DNA of 62,361 bases from Akkermansia muciniphila (GCA_945883495.1 CAMCXS010000030.1:1-62361), one strand, 5' to 3'. Counted from the stretch's first letter, positions 26,301 to 36,429 are shown. Program-made: numbers and translations. The notes: generated by a model not told the origin, from the letters alone.

Positions 26301-29300
26301 TCGTCCTCACGGGCGCCGACGCCGCGAAGTACACCATACTCCAACCCACAGGCCTCACCGGGGACATCGACAAGGCGAACCAAACCATCACCTTTGCCGC
26401 GCTGCCCCCCAAACTCGTCAGCAACGCCCCCTTCGCCCTCACCGCCACCGCCTCCTCCGGCCTGCCGGTTTCCTACAATTCGGCCAACACCGCCGTCGCC
26501 ACGATTTCCGGCAGCACGCTCACCATCGTGGGCATCGCCGGTTCCTCCGTGATCACCGCCAGCCAAGCCGGGGATGCCAACTACAACGCGGCCCCCGACG
26601 TCCAGCAAACGCAAACCGTCATCACCGGGCCCACCCCCCTCGCTCTCGGTGACATCTCCGTCATCGGCTTCAACTCTGTGGCGCCCGACGGTTTTGCCTT
26701 TGTCACCTGGGTCGACCTGAATCCGGATACCGTGATCAAGTTCACCGACAACGGCTTCCTTTCCAGCGGCTCCGCCATCGCCGCAAGCAATGGGCGCGGT
26801 GGCGAGAACTTCGCCACCTGGACCAACAGCACCGGCAACACGATTCCAGCCGGCACGGTGATTTCGGTGGTGGACGATGCCAATCCGGACACTGTCAGTC
26901 AGGGATCCATCGCCCAATCGCTCAACGGCATCTCGAGCTCCGGCGACCAGATCTTCGCCTACCAGGGTCCCGGCGCCGGCACCACCACCAGCAATTCCGA
27001 CTTCGGCACCAACGCCAACCCGTCCACCTTTACCGGCACCATCCTCTTCGGACTGAACTTCGGTTCGGATTGGCTCAGCACCGGCACCCCTGACTCGAAC
27101 GACTCCTACCGTCCGTCGGAACTCGCCGCCGCCAACACCAGCATCGCGCTGACCACATCCTCCACCACCCGCGGCCAATACACCGGTTCCCGCTCGGGCC
27201 AGACCCTGGCCCAGTTCAAAGCCGCGGTCGCCGATCCGGCCAACTGGACCACCGCCACGTCCACCGGCGTGATCACGCTCGATACCACCGCCTTCACCTT
27301 CGCAACCGCCATCGCCGCCACCGGCCAGTTCGATTTCGCCCCGCACGACGGCGCCGCCACCAGCTTCGCCTACAACGGCACCGCCATCCCGAACATCACC
27401 GTCAGTGACATCACCTACGTCGGCGTGAACCCGGGAAACAATGACCCCAACCTCCAAGGACAGTGGCCCCTCACCGGCACGCCCAACACCTCCGGCGCCG
27501 CCAATGCCGATCTCATCGGCACGCCGAACACCGGGGCCTACTATCAATTCACCCTGACCGCCGATGCCGGTTACGTCCTGAGCAATCCCAAACTCCGCTT
27601 CGGCGTCGGTCGCGAACTGAACGGCCCCCGCCAGTTCCAGTGGCGCTCCTCGGTGAACGGCTTCAGCAGCCCGATCTCCGCCACCCGCGACATCGACACC
27701 ACCGGCACCGATACCGAAATCTTCTCCGATGAGTTCCGCGTCCTCGACCAGAACTTCTTCTCTCCGGATCCGATCAACAGCACGGACTACAACGAGGTCT
27801 CCCTCACCACGAGCAACCGCTCCGCCATCACCTTCCGCTTCTACGCCTACGGCGCGGAGGCCAACAGCACCGGCGCCCGCCTCACCCGCTTCCTCGATTT
27901 CCTCTTCGACGTGACGCAGTCCTCCACCGCCGTCCCGTCCGCCCCGGTGATCACCGGCATCACCGCGAACAACAACCAGCTCCGCATCGCCTTCACCCCG
28001 CCCTCCGGCACCGTGACCGGGTATGAATACTCCTTGGATGGCGGTTCCACCTGGACCGCGACTTCCCCGGCCCTCCCCACCAGCCCGCTGGTGATCAACG
28101 GCCTCACCAACGGTCAAGTCTACCCCGTCCAGCTCCGCGCCAGCAACGGCAACGGCACCGGCGATGCCTCCCCCACCACCAACGGGACGCCGCAGCCGAA
28201 CACGATCACCGGCCTCGCCGCCACGGACACCCGCACCGTCAACGGCGGCAGCTACGCCCTCAGCGCCACCGCATCCTCCGGCCTCACCGTCTCCTACGCC
28301 AGCTCCAACACCGGCGTCGCCACCGTCTCCGGAAACACCGTGACCATCGTGGGCGCGGGCACCACCACGATCACTGCCAGCCAAGCTGGCGATGCCGACT
28401 TCGATCCCGCCCCCGACGTCACCCAAACGCTCACCGTCCTCCCCACCGGCTGGACCTTGATCGAAGACTTCGAGGCGCGCACCCCAGGGGATCTCAACGC
28501 CCAGAACAACTGGTCCGTGGTCGTCGGCGCCGCCGGCGGCACCGGCACCACCACGGTGACGGCGGATCCGGCCGATGCCGGGAATCAGGTCGCCACCCTG
28601 AGCGGCACCCACACCGCCGCAAACCGCTTCCTCACCAGCCTGTCCGCCACGGAAACCTTCACCGTCTTCAAACGCTTCCGCTTGGAAAACATCGATACCA
28701 TTGCCGCGAACAACACCGAATCCCACCTCAACATGGGCGTCTCCAACCTGGCCGCACCGAGCGGCCCCGGTGATTTCAGCGCCCACACCTTCATCGAACC
28801 CGCCCAAGCCACCCCGTTCCGCATCCGGCACGACGGCACCGGAATCCCCACGAACGTCACCATCGCTTCGGACACTTGGTACTCGGCTTGGTATGTCCTG
28901 AACAACAGCACCGGAAAACTGAAACTCTACCTCCAGGGCGGAGCGCAAACCGAGCCAGTCCTCGCCGCCGACGGCACCGTCACCGACGGACTTTACAACT
29001 TCCGCACCCCCGGAGCCGTGACCGCCGCGCGGATCTACATCCGCGCCTTGGCCAACCACAACGCTCCCGCCTACGTCGATGACATCTACTTCGCCCCCGG
29101 GGAAAACCTCGACGCGCCGGTCCCGTCGATCTACACCACCGGCACCTTGGCCGCCCTCACCACCACCTACGGCACCGCCTCCGCCACCACCTCGCTCACC
29201 GTGGCCGGGGACAGCTTGACGGCAGGCATCACCGTGACCGCTCCCGTCGGCTTCGAGGTTTCCACCAGCGCGGGCAGCGGCTTCGGTTCCTCTATCGTCG

Positions 29301-30160
29301 TCGGCGCCGTCGGCAACGTGGCCCCCACCACGGTCTACGTCCGCCTCGCCGCCACCACGGGCGCGGCCGGATCGCCCTATTCCGGGAACATCGTCCTCAC
29401 CAGCGGCGACGCCCCCACGGTGAACGTGCCCACCGTTTCCAGCACGGTGAACAAGGCGGACCAATCCATCACCTTCGCCGCCCTCCCCAGCCGCTACGTG
29501 AATGAGCAGTTTGTGATCTCCGCCACCGCGTCCTCCGGCTTGGCCGTCACCTTCACTGGAGCCACCAACGCTTCCGTGACCGGCACCACCGCCACGGCCG
29601 GAGGCACCGCTGGACCCGCCGTGATCCGTGCCTCCCAGCCCGGGGATGCCAACTACAACGCGGCGCCAGACGTGGACCAAAGTTTTGACATCTTTGCCAA
29701 CGCCATCCAAGCGTGGCGCGACCAAAACGAGCTGGATCCCACTGGCACCACCGGGAACTCCGGAAACACCGAGAACGCCGATGGCGATGAACTCACCAAC
29801 CTCCAAGAGTTCGCCTTCGGCACCGATCCCAGGAATGGCGGTTCCGGCCCCAACCTGCTCACCGTGACCAACGGCACCACCTTCACCCCCGGGAAGCAAG
29901 CCACGGACATTCAGTTCTCCAACGGTGTGAACTTCACCGGCCGCTTCGTGCGCCGCAAGGATGCTGGCGCGATTGGCTTGACCTACACGCCTCAATTCAG
30001 CCACGATGGAGTCTACTGGGAGGCCAACGCGACCGAACCAACGAGCATCGCGACAAACGAACTCACCCCTTACGAAGTGGTCTCGATCCCTTATGTGCAA
30101 TTCCTCAGCAACGGCCGGAAAGCCCGTTTCTTCCGGATCACGGTTTCTTACACCGAGTAA
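23336..30160 (+). CDS. Giant secreted multidomain protein (FN3-like, DNRLRE, MBG/YDG)
   Basis: Encodes 2274 residues from ATG 23336, which gives a signal peptide (hydrophobic VTLCLTALLLAQTSWG, residues ~22-37). An N-terminal beta domain is followed by FN3-like repeats of the 'TGTAGS.....A.ISGN.VTSDGG..ITERG.VY' type (from ~233, 330, 430 and again ~724), a DNRLRE domain (about 533-717), MBG/YDG-type domains ('ARSTTYGTAST', 'KPYDTTTAATITG', 'NKANQTITFAALP'), a domain beginning LALGDISVIGFNS, another Ig region, a concanavalin-like region, and a second MBG copy. Near the C terminus is a calcium-loop motif NADGDELTNLQEFAFGTDPR and a closing beta domain. It is probably an adhesin or matrix protein; no catalytic domain was recognised. 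A heptamer repeat sits immediately before the start. Confidence 0.88.
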   Translation: MNPTTARFFPPVSPQSNLWAIVTLCLTALLLAQTSWGQGFTEGLNNAVTNVTVSGGAYYTGNSGTGDRPASSPFAVEGTHSRGVSNGTATITSNAINTTGGTGLSLTFRLAAFSIGSTSNGADTSDTVIVAISPDNGTTYFDTLTIAGNGNAYWAYSATGVASTPYDGNSSSVIFQPSSGGSRTTDGYSTVTVTNLPAVASMRFRITMLNNSTNERWLVDNIVFSGTFGNPPTVTTGTPGSVTITSAIVSGNNVTADGGMTVSERGVVFGTSVNPTTANGKAVTSGTTGTYDTSLTGLLGGTLYHARAFATNGAGTSYGSGITFTTEPAVAPSVTTGTAGSVTGGGAIISGNDVTSDGGAPITERGIVYATTPSPTTANSKLAVAGTTGTFDGNLTGLSPLTTFYARAFATNSVGTTYGAEVNFTTLAISTPTVVTGTAGSIGTTTATISTNNVTSDGGSAITERGVVYATTAFPTTANTKLTSAGTTGTFNSNLTGLNQGTVYYLRAYAINAAGTSYGAQIGFATNFSSVVRTFQEGVSGYTGTEDTHVANDATTTNFGAATILDIDNESPVAHGIIRFNNIVGSGGTQIPAGSTVTAATLRFNVENSGTTLNVHRMLGAWTEGGSTWNSLISGIQANNTEAATTVLGTFSNPSSGSTSTASGLLQSAVQAWVNGETNNGFAILPTGTNGVGLYSSEFGTSDSRPLLSVTYTPATPTVVLPPTVVTGTAGSLTPPGATISANNVTSAGGGTITERGVVYATTPAPTTANSKLAVAGTTGTFDANLTGLSPNTLYYARAFATNSAGTDYGTEISFTTPMSGGTITLTGSLTARSTTYGTASTAASFTVSGTGLTGDLTVTPPAGFETTLTEGSGYGATTVITASGTLANTTVYVRLAAATAPGNYSGNITVSGGGASSETLAIPSSTVSTKELPLTGAAVTTKPYDTTTAATITGTLSGIVGSDDVSFTGTGTFASANAGTGIAVTAAIVLTGADAAKYTILQPTGLTGDIDKANQTITFAALPPKLVSNAPFALTATASSGLPVSYNSANTAVATISGSTLTIVGIAGSSVITASQAGDANYNAAPDVQQTQTVITGPTPLALGDISVIGFNSVAPDGFAFVTWVDLNPDTVIKFTDNGFLSSGSAIAASNGRGGENFATWTNSTGNTIPAGTVISVVDDANPDTVSQGSIAQSLNGISSSGDQIFAYQGPGAGTTTSNSDFGTNANPSTFTGTILFGLNFGSDWLSTGTPDSNDSYRPSELAAANTSIALTTSSTTRGQYTGSRSGQTLAQFKAAVADPANWTTATSTGVITLDTTAFTFATAIAATGQFDFAPHDGAATSFAYNGTAIPNITVSDITYVGVNPGNNDPNLQGQWPLTGTPNTSGAANADLIGTPNTGAYYQFTLTADAGYVLSNPKLRFGVGRELNGPRQFQWRSSVNGFSSPISATRDIDTTGTDTEIFSDEFRVLDQNFFSPDPINSTDYNEVSLTTSNRSAITFRFYAYGAEANSTGARLTRFLDFLFDVTQSSTAVPSAPVITGITANNNQLRIAFTPPSGTVTGYEYSLDGGSTWTATSPALPTSPLVINGLTNGQVYPVQLRASNGNGTGDASPTTNGTPQPNTITGLAATDTRTVNGGSYALSATASSGLTVSYASSNTGVATVSGNTVTIVGAGTTTITASQAGDADFDPAPDVTQTLTVLPTGWTLIEDFEARTPGDLNAQNNWSVVVGAAGGTGTTTVTADPADAGNQVATLSGTHTAANRFLTSLSATETFTVFKRFRLENIDTIAANNTESHLNMGVSNLAAPSGPGDFSAHTFIEPAQATPFRIRHDGTGIPTNVTIASDTWYSAWYVLNNSTGKLKLYLQGGAQTEPVLAADGTVTDGLYNFRTPGAVTAARIYIRALANHNAPAYVDDIYFAPGENLDAPVPSIYTTGTLAALTTTYGTASATTSLTVAGDSLTAGITVTAPVGFEVSTSAGSGFGSSIVVGAVGNVAPTTVYVRLAATTGAAGSPYSGNIVLTSGDAPTVNVPTVSSTVNKADQSITFAALPSRYVNEQFVISATASSGLAVTFTGATNASVTGTTATAGGTAGPAVIRASQPGDANYNAAPDVDQSFDIFANAIQAWRDQNELDPTGTTGNSGNTENADGDELTNLQEFAFGTDPRNGGSGPNLLTVTNGTTFTPGKQATDIQFSNGVNFTGRFVRRKDAGAIGLTYTPQFSHDGVYWEANATEPTSIATNELTPYEVVSIPYVQFLSNGRKARFFRITVSYTE

Positions 30161-30348
30161 GTCCCAGCACCGCCTATTGATTTCCCTGTTCAAATGCACC
30201 GTCGACTAGCTCCAAAGTGACCAATTCGTTACAATCCGCAGAGGCTCGCAACCTTGACTTTGCTTGGATCAAGCGTTCCGTCCGACCGCGTTCCTCCTCG
30301 ATCTTTCCCCTAGTTGATCTTCTCCACTCAGTTCCCTCCCATCGCACC

Positions 30349-31434
30349 ATGAAAACGCTCAGCGCACTCCTAGCCCTGCCCCTCGCCCTTGCCTGCTCCG
30401 CTCAAGCGCAAACCGTTTCCACAGACCCGGTCGGATTCATTCCGGTGACCGCGAAAGGAAACTCGGACACCTACGTTTCCTTCCCGCTGCACCGCGGAGC
30501 CGCCTTCCAGGGTGTCCTCACCGCCGTGAATGGAAGCGTCCTGACCGTCGGGAGCGCCTCCTTCACCACCGATCAATTCAAAGGAACCCACTTTGTCCTC
30601 ATCGCCTCCGGCACCAAGGAAGGCATGTGGTATGCCATCACCGCGAACAGCGCCACCGCGCTAACGGTTGACCTCGCGGGTGACACCCTGGGAAGCGCCG
30701 TCGCCGTCGGCACCGAAATTCAGATCATTCCCTTCTGGACGCTCAACACCATCTTCCCCGGGGGCGCCGGAGTGAAACCCTCCCCAACCCTCCTTCCCCA
30801 AACGTCCGTGCTCCTCCCGGACCACACCCGCGCTGGAACCAACCTGGCCCCAGTCGCCTCGTTCTTTTATTACTCAGGCAGCCAATACGAAGGCCCAGGC
30901 TGGCGTCAGTTCGGCACTGCCCCCACTCAGAAGTTCGACGACGTGATGCTCTCTCAGGTGCTCTATCCAGACTCCTATCTGATCGTCCGGCACGAAACCG
31001 CCGGAGACACCACCATCAACATACCGGGCGCCGTCCAGATGACCTCTCTGGCGAACATCATTGGCACCATCGCCTCCGGCAAAGCTCAAGACAACGCGCT
31101 CGCCTTCAACGTCGCCGTTCCCACCTCCCTCGCCGCCTCCGGTTTGTATCCCGGCGCCTTCACCGGATCTTCGACCATCGATCAACCCGTCGATGAACTC
31201 CTCGTCTTCGACAACGACGTGGCCCAAAAGAACAAGAAGCCCTCTGCCATTTTTTACTATTATCTAGGAGGCGGCGCTGGCGCCGCGGGCTGGCGTCTGA
31301 AGGGCAACTCAGTCACGATTCAAGACGATACCCTGGTCTTCCAGCCCGCCTCTGGTTACATCATCCGGAAGGCAGCCACGGCCAATGCACAATCCAGCAC
31401 CTGGACGATCCGCCCGAGCTACGTGCCACAGTAA
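30349..31434 (+). CDS. TIGR02597 family secreted protein
   Basis: Encodes 361 residues from ATG 30349, which begins a signal peptide MKTLSALLALPLALACSAQA. The frame is open upstream without a better start. The mature part opens with 'TVSTDPVGFIPV...GNSDTYVSFPLHR', the hallmark of TIGR02597 proteins, which I know mainly from Verrucomicrobiota and which have no assigned function. Paired 'FFYYSG...GPGWR' and 'FYYYLGGG..AAGWR' segments suggest two related beta units. No lipobox, membrane segment or C-terminal sorting motif is visible. It is placed between two giant secreted proteins on the same strand and is likely periplasmic, outer-membrane associated or released. Confidence 0.85.
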   Translation: MKTLSALLALPLALACSAQAQTVSTDPVGFIPVTAKGNSDTYVSFPLHRGAAFQGVLTAVNGSVLTVGSASFTTDQFKGTHFVLIASGTKEGMWYAITANSATALTVDLAGDTLGSAVAVGTEIQIIPFWTLNTIFPGGAGVKPSPTLLPQTSVLLPDHTRAGTNLAPVASFFYYSGSQYEGPGWRQFGTAPTQKFDDVMLSQVLYPDSYLIVRHETAGDTTINIPGAVQMTSLANIIGTIASGKAQDNALAFNVAVPTSLAASGLYPGAFTGSSTIDQPVDELLVFDNDVAQKNKKPSAIFYYYLGGGAGAAGWRLKGNSVTIQDDTLVFQPASGYIIRKAATANAQSSTWTIRPSYVPQ

Positions 31435-31502
31435 GCAGCCCCGTTTTTCCCCGTTCCGTTTTTCCGGTCTTCCTCCACTCCTCACCGCTCGCCCTCACGC
31501 TC

Positions 31503-34500
31503 ATGCACCGAAACGCCGCGCACCTGTTCCTCGGTCTCTTCCTCGCCCTCGCCCCTTTTCGCCTCGAAGCGACCATATCGCTTCAAATTGGCGCGGATCG
31601 GCTCAATGACGCCAGCGGCAACGCTGCTCCCACCACCACTTTAGCCCTGATCGTTGCCGACACCTCGGGCGACGGCCTGGGACCAGTGCGCCCCGGGAGC
31701 ATCGCTCTCAACGCCCCTCTGAACGGCAGCTCGGGCGATGACATCATCGTTGTGCGAACCGATCTGTCTGTTTCGGGAACGGCCGGAGTGCTCTCAACCT
31801 TCGCCTCAGGACTCGATTTCGCGTCGGTGACCAACGGTACATGGGGCGCGGGTGACCCCCTCTATTTGGTCTGGTTCCCCACCCTGATCTCCTCCGACAC
31901 CACATTGAGCGCCGGCGTTGCCTATGGCGCAATTCCTCTGGGCAGCACCCCGGGAGATGGTGACAGTGAGTCTCTCTTCTACATCTCCCCAACCAACACC
32001 GGTGCGTTTTCCCAGAATCCAACGCAGAACGCCACCAACACCAGCGCCAACCAAACCTCCAGCAACCCGTCGGCTCCGGAGATCGCCCTGCTGGGGAACA
32101 ACGCGGCCATTGCGGATGGCAGCACCACTGCCTCCACCACCAACCACACGGACTTTGGCTCCACGGCAGCCGCCGGAAGCAACACGGTCGTCCGCACCTT
32201 CACGATCTCCAACACGGACGGAACCGCGGCTCTCAACATAACCCTCCCGATCGAGATCACCGGAACCCACGAAGCCGACTTCACCGTCACCACCGCCCCC
32301 GCCACCTCCGTTAACGCAGGCGGTAGCACCACCTTTCAGGTCACCTTCAACCCTTCCGCCGTGGGCGTCCGCACCGCGACCATCAGCATCACGAACAGCG
32401 ATGCCGATGAAGGCACCTACGACTTCGCCATCAGCGGCACCGGAGCGAACTCCGCTCCGGCCGATATCTCGCTGTCGAACGCGACCCTCGCCGAGAATGG
32501 CAGCGCGAATGCTGTCATCGGTTCCTTCAGCACCACCGATGCCGATGCCACCGACAGCCACAGCTATTCACTGGTGGCCGGCGAGGGCAGCACCCACAAC
32601 AGCGCCTTCACCATCAGCGGAAGCAACCTGACGATCAACGCTCCGGCAGACTTTGAGACGCTGAACCAATACAGTGTCCTGGTCCGCACCACGGATGGCG
32701 CGGCCACCTTTGACAAGCAGTTCACGATCACCGTCACGAACGTGAACGAGGCGCCGGCTTCGATTGCTCTGTCGTCGAACAGCCTGCCCGAGAACAGCGG
32801 CGCGAATGCCGTGGTCGGAACCCTGAGCGCCGCAGATCCAGACGCCAACAGCACCTTCACCTTCTCGCTCGTGCAGGGAAGCAACGACAACAGCAGCTTC
32901 AACATCTTCAACAACACGTTGCGGATGAATGCGTCGGCCGACTTCGAGACGAAGAACTCCTACACGGTCCTCGTGCGGGTGGAAGACAACGGTTCACCAG
33001 CTCTCGGAATCGAGCGGCCCCTCACCATCAACATCACCGACGTTGAGGAAGTCCCGGGAACGATCTCCCTCAGCTCCACCACCCTGGCGGAAAACAACAG
33101 CGCCGAAGCCACCGTCGGCGCCTTGACCCTCATTGACAACACCGCCGTTGGAACGGTCACCTACTCCTTGGTGGATGGGAATGGATCGGGCGACAACGGC
33201 AGCTTCACCGTCAGCCCCAGCGGCAGCCTGTCGATCAATGGGGTCGCTGACTTCGAACAGAAGGCGTCCTACAAAATTCGGGTCCAGGCTGCGGACAGCG
33301 CGACCCCTCCCACTCTCACGCCGACCGAGTTCACCATCAACGTGACGAACGTCAACGAAGCGCCCGTCTTCGTAAAGGGTCCGGACATCGAGGTGCCAGT
33401 GGGCGCCACCACGCTCCAGACCGTCACCGGATGGGCCACCGATATCGATGATGGAGACAGCACGGTCACTCAGAGCCTGACCTTCAACGTTTCCGTAACC
33501 GGAGACTCGATCCTCAGCCAGCCACCGGCCATCGCCTCCAACGGGACGTTGACCTACACGCCGAACGGCTCGACAGGCGTGGCCACCGTCTCCGTGACTC
33601 TGACGGACGATACCTCCATCAACAGCCAAGCTGCCATCACTACTGCCTCCGCCCAAACCTTCACGATCACCGCTGCCGCGCCCGGCATCGTCGTCATGGG
33701 CAGCAACAACCTCAGCATTTCCAACGGCGATGCGGATCCATCCATCACCGACGGCACGGATTTCGGAAGCGCCCTGGTCTCGTCAGGCACGGTGCAGCGG
33801 ACGTTCACCATCGAGAACGACGGCAACACCTCATTGACCCTCGGCACCCTTTCCATCGAAGGCACCGATCAGGCTGACTTCACCCCGACCCAGCCGTCGG
33901 AGGCATCCATCCCCGCCGGAGGCAATACCACCTTCACCATCACATTCGACCCCTCTGCCCCCGGTGAGCGCTCGGCCACTGTGAGTATTGTCAACGGTGA
34001 TCCCTCCAAGAACCCCTTCACCTTTGCCATCCAAGGGAACGGAACCCAACCCGGTCTGGAAGTGCGCGGCAACGGCGTAATCATCGCTTCAACTGACACC
34101 ATCCTGAGAACGGAGAACGGCACTGACTTCGGACGCGTCACCCTATTGAACACCCAGATCGTGAAGACCTTCACCATCACGAATACTGGGTCCGCGCCCC
34201 TGAATTTAACCGGCAACCCGCTAGTTGCCCTCAACGGACCGGCGGCCGGTGACTTCTCGGTGACGCTCCTCCCTGATGCGTCTCTGCAACCGCAGGCCAC
34301 CACGACCTTCTCGATCGCCTTCAACCCGGCTCTTCCCGGGCAGCGCATCGCTACGGTGACCATCGAAAACGAGTCCACCCCGTTCCTCTTCAACGTGGGT
34401 GGATTTGGAACCCTCTCGACTCTCCTGAGTCAGTCGATCTCCTTCGCGCCGCCAGCGGTCGTCTATGTCGACCAGAATCCCGTCTCCTTCCCCCTTGAGG

Positions 34501-36293
34501 CAACTGCCACCTCTGGGCTCCCGGTATCCTTTGCGGTTACCGGACCGGCATCGCTCAATGGCAATGTATTGACGATTACCAGCCCCGGAAACGTCCGCAT
34601 CGTCGCGACTCAGCCAGGAGGTGGGAACTACGCCGCCGCTCGGGCCCTGGTCCGGGTCATCGCCGCAAAAGCTTCCCCGCAGTCGCTCACCCTCCTGGAT
34701 CTCAACCAAACCTACGACGGTTCACCGAAGCCGATCTCCGTCATCGGCGCACAGGGCGCAGTCATCACCTACGTAGTGAACCGGGCGGAAACGCCGGTGG
34801 CTCCCACAAATGCCGGAACCTACGTGGTGAAGGCCCAGGCAGGCAATGTCGTAAAGACAGGAAAATTGGTCATCGCCAAAGCCACCTTGACCGTCACTCC
34901 AGATGACAAGCGGAAATTTGTCGGCGAGGCGAATCCCGCCTTGACCTTTACGATCGCAGGGTTTCTCGGAACAGACACCGGCTCCGTCGTGACCCGCCAG
35001 CCCGTTCTCACGACTAGGGCAAGGACCACGAGCTACGGCGGGCTATACCCAATCACCGCAAGCGGGGCCGCTGCATTGAACTACAACTTCGTTTACCGCC
35101 AGGCAACTTTGGTCATTGAGAGCTTTGCTGGTAATTATGAATCCCTTCTTTCCTCTGGCGATCCCCAGCTTCCAGTAGGCAAGCTTTCCATTGCGATTAG
35201 CCGCAGCAGCAACACCTTCACCGCTCGACTCTTCACTGAGAAGGAAACCTCCCCATTGGGCTTCAGCGGCTCCTTGGTGACCGATGCCGGAGCTGAAATC
35301 GCTTCCGGAGAGGATGATGTCACCACCCGCGCTGGAACCAACTACACGGTCCGTTTCACTCTACCACTCAAGGGTGACTCCACCATGGAGGCCGAGTTCA
35401 CTCCTCTGTCAGCCGCGACCGCCACTCCGCTCGGTTCCTCCCAGAATGGCAAACGGCTTGCGGCCTTTACGAGGGTTCCGTATTCCGGCGCACACACCGC
35501 AATCCTCCAACCAGCCTTACCTGCCTCCTCCACGGTTCCTGCGGGCGCGGGCTGGGCAACGGCCTCCGTCTCACGTACCGGGGGCCTCAGTCTAAGCGGC
35601 CGCCTCGGCGACGGAACCCCCTTCACCGCAGGTCTCTCCCCCGACACCGGCGAGAGCCCGGGTTATCGACTCTTTATCCAGCCATATAAAAAGCCATTCC
35701 GCATCGGCACTTACGTCGCAGGCGACTTCCAACTCAAACCGCATCCGGACTTGGCGGGACGCCGCTACCTTGACACCGCTGCACTCACTTGGAGAAAAGC
35801 GGAACAACTGTCGGATTCTTCGTATCGCCAGCCATTCGGTCCCGTGACCACCGATCTGAGCATCGATCCCTGGCTTCCCCCGACCCGGACTGTGACTTTG
35901 GCAAGCCGTCTGGGGCTCAGCAGCCCCCCTTCACCCTTCGTTGTCTCCCACAGCGATACGGGAATCACATCTCAGACCAACTTACCGACGGAACTCGCAT
36001 TGAGCTCTCGCAACGTCGTGAGCGTTGTGAATCCGGCGCTCAACGTCACCAAGTGGAAAACGGGATTCACGACGAAGAACGGGTTGTTTTCTGGAAGCTT
36101 CGAACTGGTCAATGACGGCGCGACCACCAAACGCACGGTGAAGTTCAGCGGCATCCTGCGCCAACCGCCACTCGCCAGTGGTGACGGCGTCATTGGCGAT
36201 GGCCATTTCGTTCTCCCCGCACCATCCATCGGAGGAGCGGCCACGACTGGAGAAGTCCTCTTTCAATCACCTCCAGTTCAGCCAAATCCGTAA
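31503..36293 (+). CDS. Choice-of-anchor-D / cadherin-like / MBG surface protein
   Basis: Encodes 1596 residues with a signal peptide (MHRNAAHLFLGLFLALAPF). Order: an N-terminal beta domain to ~185; a choice-of-anchor-D domain ('APEIALLGNNAAI...FTISN', ~190-315); three cadherin-like repeats ('ISLS...LAENGSANAVIGSF'); an 'APVFVKGPDIEVPVGA' Ig-like region; two more anchor-D domains; an MBG domain; and a C-terminal module opening FAGNYESLL with 'GWATASVSRTGGLSLSGRLG' and 'YRLFIQPYKK'. That last module recurs, as far as I recall, at the ends of many verrucomicrobial surface proteins. It differs from the Asp-loop/WSRDL tail of the first region. Probably a structural or adhesive surface protein; no enzyme domain was recognised. 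Confidence 0.85.
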   Translation: MHRNAAHLFLGLFLALAPFRLEATISLQIGADRLNDASGNAAPTTTLALIVADTSGDGLGPVRPGSIALNAPLNGSSGDDIIVVRTDLSVSGTAGVLSTFASGLDFASVTNGTWGAGDPLYLVWFPTLISSDTTLSAGVAYGAIPLGSTPGDGDSESLFYISPTNTGAFSQNPTQNATNTSANQTSSNPSAPEIALLGNNAAIADGSTTASTTNHTDFGSTAAAGSNTVVRTFTISNTDGTAALNITLPIEITGTHEADFTVTTAPATSVNAGGSTTFQVTFNPSAVGVRTATISITNSDADEGTYDFAISGTGANSAPADISLSNATLAENGSANAVIGSFSTTDADATDSHSYSLVAGEGSTHNSAFTISGSNLTINAPADFETLNQYSVLVRTTDGAATFDKQFTITVTNVNEAPASIALSSNSLPENSGANAVVGTLSAADPDANSTFTFSLVQGSNDNSSFNIFNNTLRMNASADFETKNSYTVLVRVEDNGSPALGIERPLTINITDVEEVPGTISLSSTTLAENNSAEATVGALTLIDNTAVGTVTYSLVDGNGSGDNGSFTVSPSGSLSINGVADFEQKASYKIRVQAADSATPPTLTPTEFTINVTNVNEAPVFVKGPDIEVPVGATTLQTVTGWATDIDDGDSTVTQSLTFNVSVTGDSILSQPPAIASNGTLTYTPNGSTGVATVSVTLTDDTSINSQAAITTASAQTFTITAAAPGIVVMGSNNLSISNGDADPSITDGTDFGSALVSSGTVQRTFTIENDGNTSLTLGTLSIEGTDQADFTPTQPSEASIPAGGNTTFTITFDPSAPGERSATVSIVNGDPSKNPFTFAIQGNGTQPGLEVRGNGVIIASTDTILRTENGTDFGRVTLLNTQIVKTFTITNTGSAPLNLTGNPLVALNGPAAGDFSVTLLPDASLQPQATTTFSIAFNPALPGQRIATVTIENESTPFLFNVGGFGTLSTLLSQSISFAPPAVVYVDQNPVSFPLEATATSGLPVSFAVTGPASLNGNVLTITSPGNVRIVATQPGGGNYAAARALVRVIAAKASPQSLTLLDLNQTYDGSPKPISVIGAQGAVITYVVNRAETPVAPTNAGTYVVKAQAGNVVKTGKLVIAKATLTVTPDDKRKFVGEANPALTFTIAGFLGTDTGSVVTRQPVLTTRARTTSYGGLYPITASGAAALNYNFVYRQATLVIESFAGNYESLLSSGDPQLPVGKLSIAISRSSNTFTARLFTEKETSPLGFSGSLVTDAGAEIASGEDDVTTRAGTNYTVRFTLPLKGDSTMEAEFTPLSAATATPLGSSQNGKRLAAFTRVPYSGAHTAILQPALPASSTVPAGAGWATASVSRTGGLSLSGRLGDGTPFTAGLSPDTGESPGYRLFIQPYKKPFRIGTYVAGDFQLKPHPDLAGRRYLDTAALTWRKAEQLSDSSYRQPFGPVTTDLSIDPWLPPTRTVTLASRLGLSSPPSPFVVSHSDTGITSQTNLPTELALSSRNVVSVVNPALNVTKWKTGFTTKNGLFSGSFELVNDGATTKRTVKFSGILRQPPLASGDGVIGDGHFVLPAPSIGGAATTGEVLFQSPPVQPNP

Positions 36294-36326
36294 CTCAAAG
36301 GTCGCTCGCGGCAGCAAGGCGATTGA

Positions 36327-36361
36327 ATCCCCCGCTCCCTGGCTGGGAGGGCCAGGGGGAT
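36327..36361. other. Nested inverted repeat (possible terminator without T-run)
   Basis: Outer arms ATCCCCC/GGGGGAT enclose inner arms CTCCC/GGGAG. It lies 34 nt after the stop of the 1596-residue gene. No run of T follows, so it may be a factor-dependent terminator, an mRNA-stabilising hairpin or chance. Confidence 0.4.
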
Positions 36362-36429
36362 GCAACTGGCGGCGGATCCAAGTTGCGGTCGCACGCAACC
36401 TGGCCTTCGATTCCGTGCACCATCTCAAT

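Noticed and set aside
25229-30199. 1656-codon open frame on the minus strand opposite the giant gene
   Set aside because: A shadow of the high-GC, Thr/Ala/Gly-rich plus-strand gene. The translation is low-complexity Gly/Ala/Asp without domains, and the plus-strand product has a signal peptide and recognisable modules.
1-36293. PEP-CTERM, LPxTG or type IX sorting signals on the giant proteins
   Set aside because: C termini were read individually. None shows a PEP motif plus membrane helix plus basic tail, an LPxTG, or a recognisable type IX C-terminal domain.
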